Source: RGIG7213 sp045124505 (GTDB lineage Bacteria > Bacillota > Clostridia > Oscillospirales > CAG-272). Taken from it: a DNA stretch of 61,368 nucleotides. The stretch lies in contig JBGVLZ010000062.1 in NCBI GenBank assembly GCA_045124505.1, positions 1 through 61,368 on the forward strand. The letters run 5' to 3'. Shown piece after piece: positions 23,296 through 31,653 of this stretch (position 1 is the first letter of the stretch; each line of letters opens with the position of its first letter). The notes under the pieces were generated by a model. That model did not search any database, was not told where the DNA came from, and saw only the letters and a program-made list of their open reading frames with translations. A program made the position numbers and the translations under genes.

Positions 23296-24059
23296 TAATA
23301 TACACCGCCAAATTCAGAGAACGGAAGCAAGCGAAGCATTGCTTTACCGAGTATATAGCTCTCTTTTATAGGTCCGAATGTTCTGGAGTCGCTTGAAACC
23401 TGTCTGTTGTCACCCATTACAAACAGCTCATCCTCGGCAAGCTTGATGGGGTACTGTCTGCCTGCAAACTGCATGACCTGCTCAGGCTCATAAACAGGGT
23501 TGTTTTTGATATACAATTCCTCAAGAGGCTGTATTCCCGCCGCTTTTATATCGTCAAGCGTTTTCAGCTTTCCCTCGGGATCGTCATAAACATAGACAGC
23601 CCAATTCGGGAAATCAATATAAACTGACTGTCCGCCTGTTGCGATAATACGCTTGATAAGCGGAAATCTGTGTGTTACTGTCGATCCCTTCGGTGCATGG
23701 AAAACGATGATATCGCCCTGCTGCGGCTCATAAAGAAAATCGGAGATGAGCAAGGAATCGCCTTCTTCAAGCGTACAGCGCATTGATGTCTGCTGTACAA
23801 CGGCAAGTCTGCCGAAATATGTGAAGAATATCATTACAAACGCAAGCGACAAAACCACTACCTCAAGCCAGTCAAATGCTTCTGTAAGTGCTGTGTGCTT
23901 GGGGGCTGATCTTCTTTCCTCACCTATGATTATCTCGTTTTCCTCACTGCGGTGATGATGATGGTGGTGACGGTGTCCGTCGTGTCTTTCGGCACTGAGT
24001 ATCTCGCTGTCACTGCCGCTGCTTTTAATTTCTTTGTTTTCGTTGTTTTCGGTATTCAT
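23295..24059 (-). CDS. lepB: Signal peptidase I
   Basis: Membrane-bound serine/lysine protease releasing secreted proteins. 254 residues: a cytoplasmic N-terminus of about 60 residues carrying a natural HRHHHHHHR run (about 29-37), one transmembrane helix (about 67-86), and the catalytic domain with Ser in QQTSMRCTLEEGD, Lys in FPLIKRIIATGGQ, and GDNRQVSSDSRTFGPI. The usual SMxPTL box reads SMRCTL, i.e. the conserved proline is a cysteine. Ser-Met and the Lys region are intact, so activity is expected. Why a metal-chelating His run is present is unknown. Confidence 0.92.
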   Translation of the reverse strand: MNTENNENKEIKSSGSDSEILSAERHDGHRHHHHHHRSEENEIIIGEERRSAPKHTALTEAFDWLEVVVLSLAFVMIFFTYFGRLAVVQQTSMRCTLEEGDSLLISDFLYEPQQGDIIVFHAPKGSTVTHRFPLIKRIIATGGQSVYIDFPNWAVYVYDDPEGKLKTLDDIKAAGIQPLEELYIKNNPVYEPEQVMQFAGRQYPIKLAEDELFVMGDNRQVSSDSRTFGPIKESYILGKAMLRLLPFSEFGGVY

Positions 24060-24071
24060 AGTGTAATTCCT

Positions 24072-25283
24072 TTACTTTTCAATAAAATAATCAAACAAAT
24101 GCTCACCTTTGTCAAGATAAAATCCTGTTTTCTTTGCATTTTCTTCTGTAAATACTTCTATGCCGTTTTCTTCTTTTTTAGAAGAATACATCATAAACGG
24201 TACGGGATCTGATGAATGTGTGCGTATTTCAAGAGGTGTGGGATGGTCGGGCAGAACGAGTATCTTGAAATCCTCACCCGAGGTCTTCAGATATTCGTAT
24301 ATAGGGGTGAGTATCTTTTCGTCAATAAGCTCAATTGACTTTACTTTATTTTCTGTTTCGGCACGGTGTCCGCATTCATCGGGAGCTTCAACGTGCAGAT
24401 ATACAAGATCGGCACCGTTTTTGAATTCTTCAATAGCCGCTTCTCCCTTACCCTTGAAGTTTGTGTGTACGTTGCCCGTAGCACCTTCAACGTCAACAGA
24501 ACGCATTCCTGCGCAAAGTCCGATGCCCTTTATCAGGTCAACAGCGGAGATAACGGACGCATCAAGTCCCCATTTTTCCTTGAAGTTGGGAAGCTGGGGC
24601 TTTGTGCCGGGGCTCCACAGCCAGATGGAGTTTGCAGGCTTCAGACCGCGTGCACGGCGTGCTTCGTTTACAGGGTGGTTATTCAGAATTTTGTAGCTTT
24701 CACGGAACAGATCTATAAACTGTCCGCCTATTTCACCCGTGGGCAGATGGCTTTTTATCGACTGACCGATAATATCATGCGGACGGTCAAAGTTGTAAAG
24801 ACCGGGGGCATTTTTCCAGATAAGGCAGTGGCGGTAGCTTATGCCCGTGTGGAATTTGCGGCTTTCCGTTCCGAATTTTTCATCTATTGCCTTGATAAGT
24901 ATATCGGCTTCCTCGGTTGAAATTTCGTCAGCCGAATGGTCAAGCATTATCTTATCATCGTAATTTTCTTCATCCTCGGATATCGTTACGATATTGCATC
25001 TGTATGCAGTATCATCGGGGTCCATTTCAAGGCCCATGCTGACCGCTTCAAGCGGAGATCTGCCGTGAGAATATTCAACGGGATCGTATGACATTACGGC
25101 AAGATTTGCCGTGTCGCTTTCAGGTACCATACCGGCAGGCACGTTAAGGACCTCACCGCAGAATGATTTTTTTACAAGTTTATCCATGCAGGGCTTGTTT
25201 GCCGCTTCCATGGGAGTTTTATCGCCGAGGGCAGGCACACGTCTGTCAGCCATGCCGTCGCAAAGAAGAACAAGATATTTCAT
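24072..25283 (-). CDS. apgM: Cofactor-independent phosphoglycerate mutase, ApgM type
   Basis: Alkaline phosphatase-superfamily enzyme interconverting 3- and 2-phosphoglycerate in glycolysis. 403 residues from the ATG at 25283 (AAAGGG about 10 bases upstream; the earlier ATG lacks a site). Motifs: YLVLLCDGMADRRVPALGDKTPMEAA (metal-binding Asp), PESDTANLAVMSYDP (nucleophile Ser region), SHGRSPLEA, HVEAPDECGHRAE (Asp/His metal ligands), and LVLPDHPTPLEIRTHSSDPVPFM. Archaeal-type ApgM is common in Clostridia and some annotate it as a phosphonopyruvate decarboxylase relative. It begins the lepB-rbgA-rnhB-yraN run with a 12-base gap to lepB. Confidence 0.93.
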   Translation of the reverse strand: MKYLVLLCDGMADRRVPALGDKTPMEAANKPCMDKLVKKSFCGEVLNVPAGMVPESDTANLAVMSYDPVEYSHGRSPLEAVSMGLEMDPDDTAYRCNIVTISEDEENYDDKIMLDHSADEISTEEADILIKAIDEKFGTESRKFHTGISYRHCLIWKNAPGLYNFDRPHDIIGQSIKSHLPTGEIGGQFIDLFRESYKILNNHPVNEARRARGLKPANSIWLWSPGTKPQLPNFKEKWGLDASVISAVDLIKGIGLCAGMRSVDVEGATGNVHTNFKGKGEAAIEEFKNGADLVYLHVEAPDECGHRAETENKVKSIELIDEKILTPIYEYLKTSGEDFKILVLPDHPTPLEIRTHSSDPVPFMMYSSKKEENGIEVFTEENAKKTGFYLDKGEHLFDYFIEK

Positions 25284-25419
25284 TATGTATTTTTCCCTTT
25301 CGTTGTGAATTATTAAAAAATCCACCGTAAATTTCATAATACATCAAAAATATAATATATTAATGTATGTTATAATAAATTTTCGGTAAATTTTTATCCG
25401 CACGGATATGGAATGTTGA

Positions 25420-26010
25420 AATGTAACCTCGTAGGGGTCATTCACGAATGACCCGCATGAAACGCCTTCTCCAGCGGGAGAAGGGGGACCGCGATAGCGG
25501 TGGATGAGGTGTCATATTAAATGGGTTTGAAACGGCGGGAGATAAACCCCCGCCCTACGGCACCACGCCCGAATTAAATGAATATAAACGGGTTTAAAAA
25601 TGAAATGCCTTCGGCATGAAATGCGGCGGTGCCGCCCTAAATGTTTGTTTTACAAACATGAAATGTTATCCGCATGGCGGATAACATTGTAACCGTCGTG
25701 GCGTGCATCGCACGTCCGCATGAAACGAGCGTAAATGGGTTTCAAACGGGCGGTTCGTGAACCGCCCCTACAGGCACCACCCCGAATATACAAACCGTAG
25801 GGGTCATTCACGAATGACCCATATTAAACGCCTTCCGTCATGGCGTGCATCGCACGTCCGCATTAAACAGCCTTCTGTAGGGGACGGCGCCCTCGACGTC
25901 CCGCATGAAACGAGCGTAAATGGGTTTAAAACGGGCGGTTCGTGAACCGCCCCTACAGGCACCACCTCGAATATACAGACTGTAGGGGTCATTCACGAAT
26001 GACCCGTATG
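25420..26010. repeat. Long mosaic of palindrome cassettes
   Basis: About 590 bases of cassettes between apgM and the tail-like operon. Palindromes in order: GGTC-ATTCACGAAT-GACC (25437-25454), CCTTCTCC/GGAGAAGG (25465-25484), GGCGGGAG..CCCGCC, a four-hairpin ATG..CAT array (25605-25687), GTGCATCGCAC, GGGCGG-TTCGTGAA-CCGCCC (about 25748-25767), GGTC..GACC (25802-25819), GTGCATCGCAC, GGGGACGGCGCCCTCGACGTCCC-like module (about 25880-25902), a second GGGCGG..CCGCCC (about 25935-25954), and another GGTC..GACC (25988-26005). No gene is seen; the AT-rich 25284-25420 precedes apgM. Confidence 0.92.
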
Positions 26011-26014
26011 AAAT

Positions 26015-26042
26015 GAGGCAGGCTCAATTTTGAGTCTGCCTC
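26015..26042. terminator. Terminator-like hairpin after the tail-like operon
   Basis: Stem GAGGCAGGCTCA (26015-26026) with TGAGTCTGCCTC (26031-26042), one mismatch. On the minus strand it follows the stop at 26050 by 8 bases, but the T-run after it is short (ATTTCAT). On the plus strand it is followed by GGTTTTATTATTTTATTT. Confidence 0.65.
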
Positions 26043-26049
26043 GGTTTTA

Positions 26050-26514
26050 TTATTTTATTTCCGTGAAATAATCGTCAACAAGCTCGGAAGGGGGAGCGTA
26101 GAGGACTGTGCCGTTTTCTGTATCATCACGCACGCAAAGGTACAGCACGCCGTCTTCAAGGTAGTATTTATCCTTGAAATAACGGAGTCCCGACACAGCG
26201 GGAATGGGATCGTACACGGTGCCCTCATATTCGGGAAATACGACCTCCCAAAGTGTGGGTGTATCCTTCGGAAGCCACGAAGACAAAGCGGTGTGAGCCT
26301 GTATGCACTTATACACCAAACCGCCGTATACAACGGCACAGCCTGTATCGTATTTCGTGTTCTCGGCCCATTCGGGAAGCGAGGATCTGACAGCGTTAAG
26401 CTCACGGCTGTCAAGAATATCCGCCGCCCTTTCCGTATTTGAAATACACAGCTTTTCAAGTGCCTTCATTCTGTTGTTATGTGCAAAAACAGCACGCTTT
26501 AAATGCATCATCAT
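26050..26514 (-). CDS. Phage-type carbohydrate-binding tail protein
   Basis: 154 residues. The N-terminal 45 residues are helical (LKRAVFAHNNRMKALEKLC). The centre resembles a CBM5/12-type carbohydrate-binding module as found at tips of phage tail proteins and chitinases: PEWAENTKYDTGCAVVYGGLVYKCIQAHT followed by a Trp-rich LPKDTPTLWEVV (about residues 47-93). The C-terminal 60 residues repeat a related beta pattern (YFKDKYYLEDGVLYLCVRD). The start overlaps the stop of the preceding tail-like gene (ATGA) with GGGGGTG just upstream. Such proteins normally accompany tail fibre, holin and lysin genes; none of those is here. Role in host-surface binding is inference. Confidence 0.7.
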   Translation of the reverse strand: MMMHLKRAVFAHNNRMKALEKLCISNTERAADILDSRELNAVRSSLPEWAENTKYDTGCAVVYGGLVYKCIQAHTALSSWLPKDTPTLWEVVFPEYEGTVYDPIPAVSGLRYFKDKYYLEDGVLYLCVRDDTENGTVLYAPPSELVDDYFTEIK

Positions 26515-27860
26515 ACATCACCCCCTTCTGCCATGGCAACGAGGGCTGTTGTAAGCTCATTTATCTGCGACTGAAGTCCGTTTATAAGCGAATTTATATC
26601 CGCATTGTATTTGATGACAAACGGAATACGGCGTATTGAAACTGTAATATCGGAGGTTTCAAATCTTGCCTGCTTCACCTCAGAATCTTCAATAAACGGT
26701 TCTGCATACTCATAGTACACCGTAAGGGGTGTTCCGCTTTCGTAAAGCGATGATACAAAGTTATAGAATGAAATTCGTGCTTCCTCATCGCTTTGCGCCT
26801 TCTGACCGAAGCCGAAATAACGCTCATCACCGTCATAAGCATATCCGTGTTCACAGCCGTTTACGGAATCTGCTGTGTTGAAAAAGCATGAAAATGTCTT
26901 GCCCTGTGCTTTTCCGCGCGGATACATATCACCGCTGTCAGTGAATACATTTGATGCTGATGTGCTTTCCACTCTCGTCACGGTGTAATTTTTGTCTGCA
27001 TACTCACCTGTGACGGTATCAAAAATTCTGATATTTCCGTCGATGACGTGAAATTCACCGATGCCGACCTTGTGAATGTATTTTTTGTTTTTGATATCAA
27101 ATATATCAGATACACCGTCGGGTATAACATGGGGACGGTATTTGTTAGGTTCAAAAAGAGTTACTCCTTCTAATGATATATTCGGCAAAAACGTAAATTT
27201 TATATTCGAAGGGGTTTCGGGGCTTTTTCCACCCGACGGAAGTGTTTCGCTGTATTTGCCAAGTGCGTAAAACTCAAGCGGTTCATCATCGGGAATACAA
27301 TGGTGCAGCTTCATGTACAAATCATTTTCCGTGCCGATTGAGGTTATCACGTAAGCGTTGGAATAGCGGTCTGCATGCTCCTTAAGCTCTCCGTAAAGCT
27401 CCTGCCTTTCACCCTCGGCTTTCTGTCTTTCCTCCTCTGAGGTGAGCACCGTTTCAAGAGAAGTATTAATTTCTCCGAGTGTATTTTTCACATCGTCATA
27501 CCGAGAAATAAGCTGGCTGTAAACATCCTCAGCAGGCTCTGCAGGTGTGCCGTCCGAGGTCAGAATACTTGCACGGCACCTTATTTTAAAAGGGGAAGAT
27601 GTGTGAAGCTCCCCTGCGTATACGCCGATGCTTAAAGCAGGAGGCGTTAATATCTGTATCGGGATCTTTACCGTGTTATCATCGGGCAGAATGATATCGG
27701 CATAATTTTTCCCGTTGACAAATCTGACCGTTTTTGTAAGACTTGACCATTCATCATCAAATGTAAAATGAATAAAATAGTCGGAATTATCTGCAATAAC
27801 GTCAAATTCACCGTTATTTGAGGTGAGAATTTTATTCTCAACCGTAAAATTAAATTGCAT
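26511..27860 (-). CDS. Phage tail/baseplate-like structural protein
   Basis: 449 residues. The first 125 residues match the type of N-terminal domain seen in clostridial prophage tail-tip proteins: FTVENKILTSNNGEFDVIADNSDYFIHFTFDDEW, then SIGVYAGELHTSSPFKIRCRASILTSDGTPAEPAEDVYSQL. A helical coiled segment (about 126-165, LGEINTSLETVLTSEEERQKAEGERQE) is followed by a beta-rich central/receptor-type region and a C-terminal coiled-coil trimerisation-like tail (INSLINGLQSQINELTTALVAMAE). AAAGGG precedes the ATG by 5-6 bases. Transcription is from a perfect consensus promoter with a LexA-type box. No other phage gene (portal, terminase, capsid, integrase, lysin) lies near; upstream is a PTS-like gene. 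Confidence 0.75.
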   Translation of the reverse strand: MQFNFTVENKILTSNNGEFDVIADNSDYFIHFTFDDEWSSLTKTVRFVNGKNYADIILPDDNTVKIPIQILTPPALSIGVYAGELHTSSPFKIRCRASILTSDGTPAEPAEDVYSQLISRYDDVKNTLGEINTSLETVLTSEEERQKAEGERQELYGELKEHADRYSNAYVITSIGTENDLYMKLHHCIPDDEPLEFYALGKYSETLPSGGKSPETPSNIKFTFLPNISLEGVTLFEPNKYRPHVIPDGVSDIFDIKNKKYIHKVGIGEFHVIDGNIRIFDTVTGEYADKNYTVTRVESTSASNVFTDSGDMYPRGKAQGKTFSCFFNTADSVNGCEHGYAYDGDERYFGFGQKAQSDEEARISFYNFVSSLYESGTPLTVYYEYAEPFIEDSEVKQARFETSDITVSIRRIPFVIKYNADINSLINGLQSQINELTTALVAMAEGGDV

Positions 27861-27914
27861 ATGTTCCCTTTCTTCGACTTTTTCCGAATGAAAGCCGATA
27901 ATGGGACGAAAAGG

Positions 27915-27928
27915 AGAACATTTGTTCT
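27915..27928. promoter_or_regulatory. LexA (SOS) box-like operator
   Basis: AGAACA-TT-TGTTCT is a perfect dyad that contains GAAC-N4-GTTC (27916-27927), the core of the Gram-positive LexA/DinR box. It starts about one base downstream of the predicted transcription start of the tail-like operon (promoter at 27936-27964), an ideal repressor position. The lexA gene is not in the window, so the recognition motif of this organism's LexA is unknown. Confidence 0.65.
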
Positions 27929-27935
27929 ATTTTTG

Positions 27936-27964
27936 ATTATAACACAAAACCGAGGTTTTGTCAA
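27936..27964 (-). promoter_or_regulatory. Perfect sigma-A promoter of the tail-like operon
   Basis: Minus strand TTGACA (27964-27959), 17-base spacer, TATAAT (27941-27936): exact consensus. The -35 box and spacer overlap the terminator hairpin of the upstream PTS-like gene. The start is expected near 27929, about 70 bases ahead of the start codon at 27860. Confidence 0.88.
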
Positions 27965-27989
27965 TATCTTTTTGATAAACCTCGGTTTT
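27946..27989 (-). terminator. Terminator of the PTS-like gene
   Basis: Stem AAAACCGAGGTTT (27946-27958) with AAACCTCGGTTTT (27977-27989), 18-base loop, 9 bases after the stop of the PTS-like gene. On the minus strand TTTTGTGTT follows. The hairpin sequence also contains most of the promoter for the next operon. Confidence 0.85.
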
Positions 27990-27997
27990 ATTTATTT

Positions 27998-29077
27998 TTA
28001 AACATCAAGCTTCATGTCGCCGTCGCCTATCCAGCCTGCTTTTCTCATTCCCTCGGAAACGGCAAGGCTTATTACAGCGGGCAGAATGAAGTAAATAAGT
28101 GCAATTTTTATAAGCACCGTTTTGGCATCCTCACCCGACGATGTCATGTCGGTAAATGAAAGTATCGGCCCTACGAGTCCCGCCGTGCCCATGCCTGAGC
28201 CTGCAGGAGTATTCGTCATTTTGAACACCATCGTGGATAAAGGCCCCAGGACCGCACTTGCAATTATCGGCGGTATCCATATCCTCGGATTTCTTATGAT
28301 GTTCGGCATCTGGAGCATGCTTGTGCCGACTCCCTGAGCCAAAAAACCGCCGAGCTTGTTTTCACGGTAGCTTATAACCGCAAAGCCTATCATATTTGCA
28401 CAGCATCCGACCGTTGCCGCACCTGCGGCAATTCCCGAAAGACCGAGTATGACGCCTATTGCCGCCGAGCTTATCGGAAGCGTAAGGAACATACCCATCA
28501 GCGCGGAAACGATAAGACCTGTCAGAAGAGGCTGTGCCTCGGCGCCGTACTCAACAAGACCGCCGAGCCAGCTGTTGAATTCCGCTATCGGCGCACCCGT
28601 CAGAAGACCGACGGCACCGCCCGACACAACGGCAATAAGAGGTGTTAAAATAATATCTATCTTTGTTTTTCCCGCAATAAGTCCGCCAAGCTCAATACAT
28701 ACGTATGCGGCAATAAATGCGTTAAGCGGATCGCCCGCACCCGACAGCGACACCGTCTGCATTGAGGGGATTTTAGATGCAAACGCACCGATAAATCCAC
28801 ATGCGGCGGCTGAAAATATGACAAGCGGCTTTGCACCGAGCTTCACCGCTACGCCGCATCCGATGCCCGCACCCGTTGCAACCTGCGCAACGGCTCCGAC
28901 GTTGACGAGCATAACACCTATTTCACCGGGTATATACACACCGAGCTGTTTTAGTATAGTACCCACTATAAGTGTCGAAAAAAGACCGAGCGCCATACCC
29001 GAAAGTCCGTCAATAAAAACTCTTGTAAGATATGCTTTTAAAAGCCCCCATGGGGTTCTTCTTGTTTTCTTTGCCAT
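27998..29077 (-). CDS. PTS EIIC_2-type membrane transporter
   Basis: 359-residue integral membrane protein of the PTS_EIIC_2 family (predicted sugar transporters, once listed as putative toxin regulators). About nine hydrophobic segments; glycine-rich stretches GAVAQVATGAGIGCGVAVKLGAKPLVIFSAAACGFIGA, GGAVGLLTGAPI and the conserved PNIIRNPRIWIPPIIASAVLGPLSTMVF. No EIIA, EIIB or HPr gene is nearby, which is common for this family, so it may not be phosphotransferase-linked. Monocistronic with its own terminator; a repeat and the divergent marR operon lie upstream. Substrate unknown. Confidence 0.85.
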   Translation of the reverse strand: MAKKTRRTPWGLLKAYLTRVFIDGLSGMALGLFSTLIVGTILKQLGVYIPGEIGVMLVNVGAVAQVATGAGIGCGVAVKLGAKPLVIFSAAACGFIGAFASKIPSMQTVSLSGAGDPLNAFIAAYVCIELGGLIAGKTKIDIILTPLIAVVSGGAVGLLTGAPIAEFNSWLGGLVEYGAEAQPLLTGLIVSALMGMFLTLPISSAAIGVILGLSGIAAGAATVGCCANMIGFAVISYRENKLGGFLAQGVGTSMLQMPNIIRNPRIWIPPIIASAVLGPLSTMVFKMTNTPAGSGMGTAGLVGPILSFTDMTSSGEDAKTVLIKIALIYFILPAVISLAVSEGMRKAGWIGDGDMKLDV

Positions 29078-29179
29078 TTTTTACTCCAAAAATATATTTA
29101 CTACAATATAATATATCAAATTTCGGGAAATGTCAATATTTGACGGAGAATATGATAAAATGACATATCATCCTGTTTG

Positions 29180-29330
29180 TGTTCATTTAATTCGTGGTGG
29201 TGCCTGTAGGGGGGAAAATAGATAATAGATAATAGAGAAAAGATAATAGATAATAGATGTTGTAGGGGACGACGTCCTCGACGTCCCGTCCCAGACTCAT
29301 TTAATCTGTCACCTCCTGTGCCGTATTTTT
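29180..29330. repeat. Cassette with a GATAATA microsatellite
   Basis: Between the divergent PTS-like gene and marR: linker GGTGGTGCCTGTAGGGG, then an A-rich run built from GATAATA units (29216-29260), then TGTTGTAGGGGACGACGTCCTCGACGTCCC (palindrome about 29267-29289), then TCATTTAATCTGTCACCTC. The same linker plus microsatellite combination occurs at 35770-35845. No gene is seen between 29078 and 29458. Confidence 0.85.
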
Positions 29331-29394
29331 CCGATGTTTAAAGATAATTAATAAATACTTTCCTATAATTCACAAATAACGCTATTCAAATACA

Positions 29395-29423
29395 TTGAAT
29401 GGCCTTTAATTATATTGTATAAT
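29395..29423 (+). promoter_or_regulatory. Sigma-A promoter with MarR-type dyad
   Basis: TTGAAT (29395-29400), 17-base spacer, TATAAT (29418-29423). The dyad ATTATA-TTG-TATAAT (29409-29423) is perfect and covers the -10 box, a typical site for autoregulation by the MarR protein encoded 36 bases downstream. The MarR site assignment is inferred from position and symmetry. Confidence 0.8.
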
Positions 29424-29458
29424 AGTCGGAAGTCTAACAAGAATGAAGGTGGAATTTT

Positions 29459-29914
29459 TTGCACAATCGGCATATAGGAAAAGAGCTGGGTAATATTTCC
29501 AACCGCATAAGAAGATACATAGATAACGAAATATCTGCTTACGGCATAACGCACATGCAGGCGATGATAATCAGATTTCTCAAACACAGCGGCGATGCGC
29601 CTGTGTTTCAGAGGGATATAGAGAAGGAATTTGATATCCGCCGTTCATCTGTCACAAGCGTTTTACAGCTTATGGAAAAAAACGGCTTTATCACCCGCAC
29701 ATCGGACGAAACCGATGCAAGACTAAAGCAAATAAATCTTACAGAAGCGGGATACAATGCGGGAAATACAGTATTCGGTGTACTTAAAAGCACAGATGAA
29801 AAGCTGACGAGTGTTATAAGCGAAGAGGAAAGAGAGCAACTCTTTTTTATTCTCGGTAAACTCGAAAAATGCATTACAGAGCTTGAAGAAGAAGAAAGGA
29901 AAGATAAGAAATGA
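29459..29914 (+). CDS. MarR family transcriptional regulator
   Basis: 151-residue winged-helix regulator. Helix-turn-helix FQRDIEKEFDIRRSSVTSVLQLMEKNGFI followed by the wing TRTSDETDARLKQINLTEAG, both diagnostic of MarR. The start is a TTG at 29459 with GAAGGTGG 6 bases upstream. Its stop overlaps the first ABC exporter gene (ATGA), and its promoter carries a palindrome over the -10 box, so it very likely represses its own operon until a ligand (often a toxic small molecule) binds. Confidence 0.93.
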   Translation: MHNRHIGKELGNISNRIRRYIDNEISAYGITHMQAMIIRFLKHSGDAPVFQRDIEKEFDIRRSSVTSVLQLMEKNGFITRTSDETDARLKQINLTEAGYNAGNTVFGVLKSTDEKLTSVISEEEREQLFFILGKLEKCITELEEEERKDKK

Positions 29915-31653
29915 TAAAAAAGCTCGCCCGATATATCGGGGAATTCAAGAAATCGACAATAATAACGCCGTTTCTTATGATCGGTGAGGTTTCCCTTGAG
30001 ATACTCATACCGTATCTCATGGCCTCCATAATCGACAACGGTGTTGAAAAAGGCGACATAAAACACATTGTCATAACAGGTATTCTGATGATAGTGATGG
30101 CATTGTTTTCGCTTTTGTTCGGTGCTGCGGCGGCTATTACGTCGTCGAAGGCGGCGGCAGGATTTGCAAAAAATCTGCGCTTTGCGATCTTTTCAAAGGT
30201 GCAGAATTTCTCATTTGCAAACACCGATAAATTCGCAACATCCGGCCTTGTTACAAGAATGACCACGGACGTAAACAACGTGCAGATGTCATTCCAGATG
30301 CTTATAAGAATTTGCGTACGTGCGCCCCTTATGCTCATAATGGCGCTCTTTATGGCATTCCGGATCAACAGCCAGCTTTCGCTGATGTACATCGGCGCTA
30401 TCCTCTTTCTCGGTCCTGTGCTTATCGTTATTGCAAAAAAGGCTTTCCCGAGATTTGACTACGTTTTTGAAAAATATGACAGACTTAATGAAAGCGTACA
30501 GGAAAACCTCACAGGCGTGCGTGTTGTAAAGTCCTTCGTAAGAGAAGACCACGAAACGAAAAAGTTTCACAAGGCTTCAAATTTCATATACGAAGGCTTT
30601 GTAAGGGCTGAAAAGGTCGTGGTCATGAACGGTCCGTTCATGAACCTGACAATGAATACTTGTATGATACTTATCTGTTGGATAGGTGCGCACATAATCG
30701 TCGGTTCAAACCAGATTGAAATGACGACAGGTAACCTTACGAGCTTTCTTTCATACACAGTCAATATTCTTATGAACCTTATGATGATATCAATGGTATT
30801 CGTTATGATGACGATATCAAAATCATCTGCTGAACGTATAATGGAAGTGCTTGATGAGGAGCTTGATATAACAGACCCCGCATCACCCGTAACAGATGTT
30901 AAAAACGGACAGATCGTTTTTGACGATGTTTGCTTCTCATATTCCAAAAACAAGGATAACCTCAATCTTGAGCATATAGATCTGAAGATCCCGTCAGGCT
31001 CCGTCGTCGGTGTCATAGGCGGTACGGGCAGCGGTAAAACAACGCTTGTTCAGCTCATTCCCCGACTTTATGATGTCACATCGGGTAAAATAACGGTCGG
31101 CGGTGTCGATGTCCGTGACTACAGCATAGAATCGCTCCGTGATGCCGTTTCTATGGTGCTTCAGAAAAACGTTCTTTTCTCAGGCACTATCAAGGATAAT
31201 CTCCGCTGGGGTAACAAGGATGCAACGGACGAGGAAATGATAGAAGCTTGTAAATCGGCTCAGGCGCATGATTTTATTATGTCATTCCCCGACGGCTATG
31301 ATACGCTCATTGACAGAGGCGGTACAAACGTGTCGGGCGGTCAGAAGCAAAGACTTTGTATCGCACGTGCGCTTTTGAAAAAGCCCCGTGTGCTTATACT
31401 TGATGACTCCACAAGTGCGGTCGATACAGCGACAGACGCAAAAATAAGAGAAGCGTTTGCAAAATATATTCCCGACGTTACAAAGATAATAATCGCACAG
31501 CGTATTTCCTCAGTCGCTGAGGCTGATATGATAATCGTGCTTGACGAGGGTAAGGTGAACGGCATCGGTACACATGAGGAATTGCTTGAAAACAATGCGA
31601 TCTACCGTGAAGTTTACGAATCTCAGATAAAGGGGGCGGATTTCGATGAATAA
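29911..31653 (+). CDS. ABC exporter half-transporter, degenerate NBD subunit
   Basis: 580 residues: six-TM exporter domain (about residues 15-310) and one nucleotide-binding domain. Walker A GGTGSGKTTLVQL, Q-loop VLQKNVLFSG, signature VSGGQKQRL, Walker B VLILDDSTSAVD and H-loop replaced: the switch region reads IIIAQRISSV with Gln where His is expected. The residue after Walker B is Asp, not the catalytic Glu. Both changes are the mark of the non-catalytic site in heterodimeric type IV exporters such as BmrCD/LmrCD. It pairs with the downstream gene, overlapping it by eight bases. Substrates are probably drugs or lipids; unknown here. Confidence 0.93.
   Translation: MIKKLARYIGEFKKSTIITPFLMIGEVSLEILIPYLMASIIDNGVEKGDIKHIVITGILMIVMALFSLLFGAAAAITSSKAAAGFAKNLRFAIFSKVQNFSFANTDKFATSGLVTRMTTDVNNVQMSFQMLIRICVRAPLMLIMALFMAFRINSQLSLMYIGAILFLGPVLIVIAKKAFPRFDYVFEKYDRLNESVQENLTGVRVVKSFVREDHETKKFHKASNFIYEGFVRAEKVVVMNGPFMNLTMNTCMILICWIGAHIIVGSNQIEMTTGNLTSFLSYTVNILMNLMMISMVFVMMTISKSSAERIMEVLDEELDITDPASPVTDVKNGQIVFDDVCFSYSKNKDNLNLEHIDLKIPSGSVVGVIGGTGSGKTTLVQLIPRLYDVTSGKITVGGVDVRDYSIESLRDAVSMVLQKNVLFSGTIKDNLRWGNKDATDEEMIEACKSAQAHDFIMSFPDGYDTLIDRGGTNVSGGQKQRLCIARALLKKPRVLILDDSTSAVDTATDAKIREAFAKYIPDVTKIIIAQRISSVAEADMIIVLDEGKVNGIGTHEELLENNAIYREVYESQIKGADFDE

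Noticed and set aside
26050..29077. A full prophage around the tail-like genes
   Set aside because: No integrase, terminase, portal, capsid, tape-measure, holin or lysin gene is present; flanks are ordinary genes and repeats.
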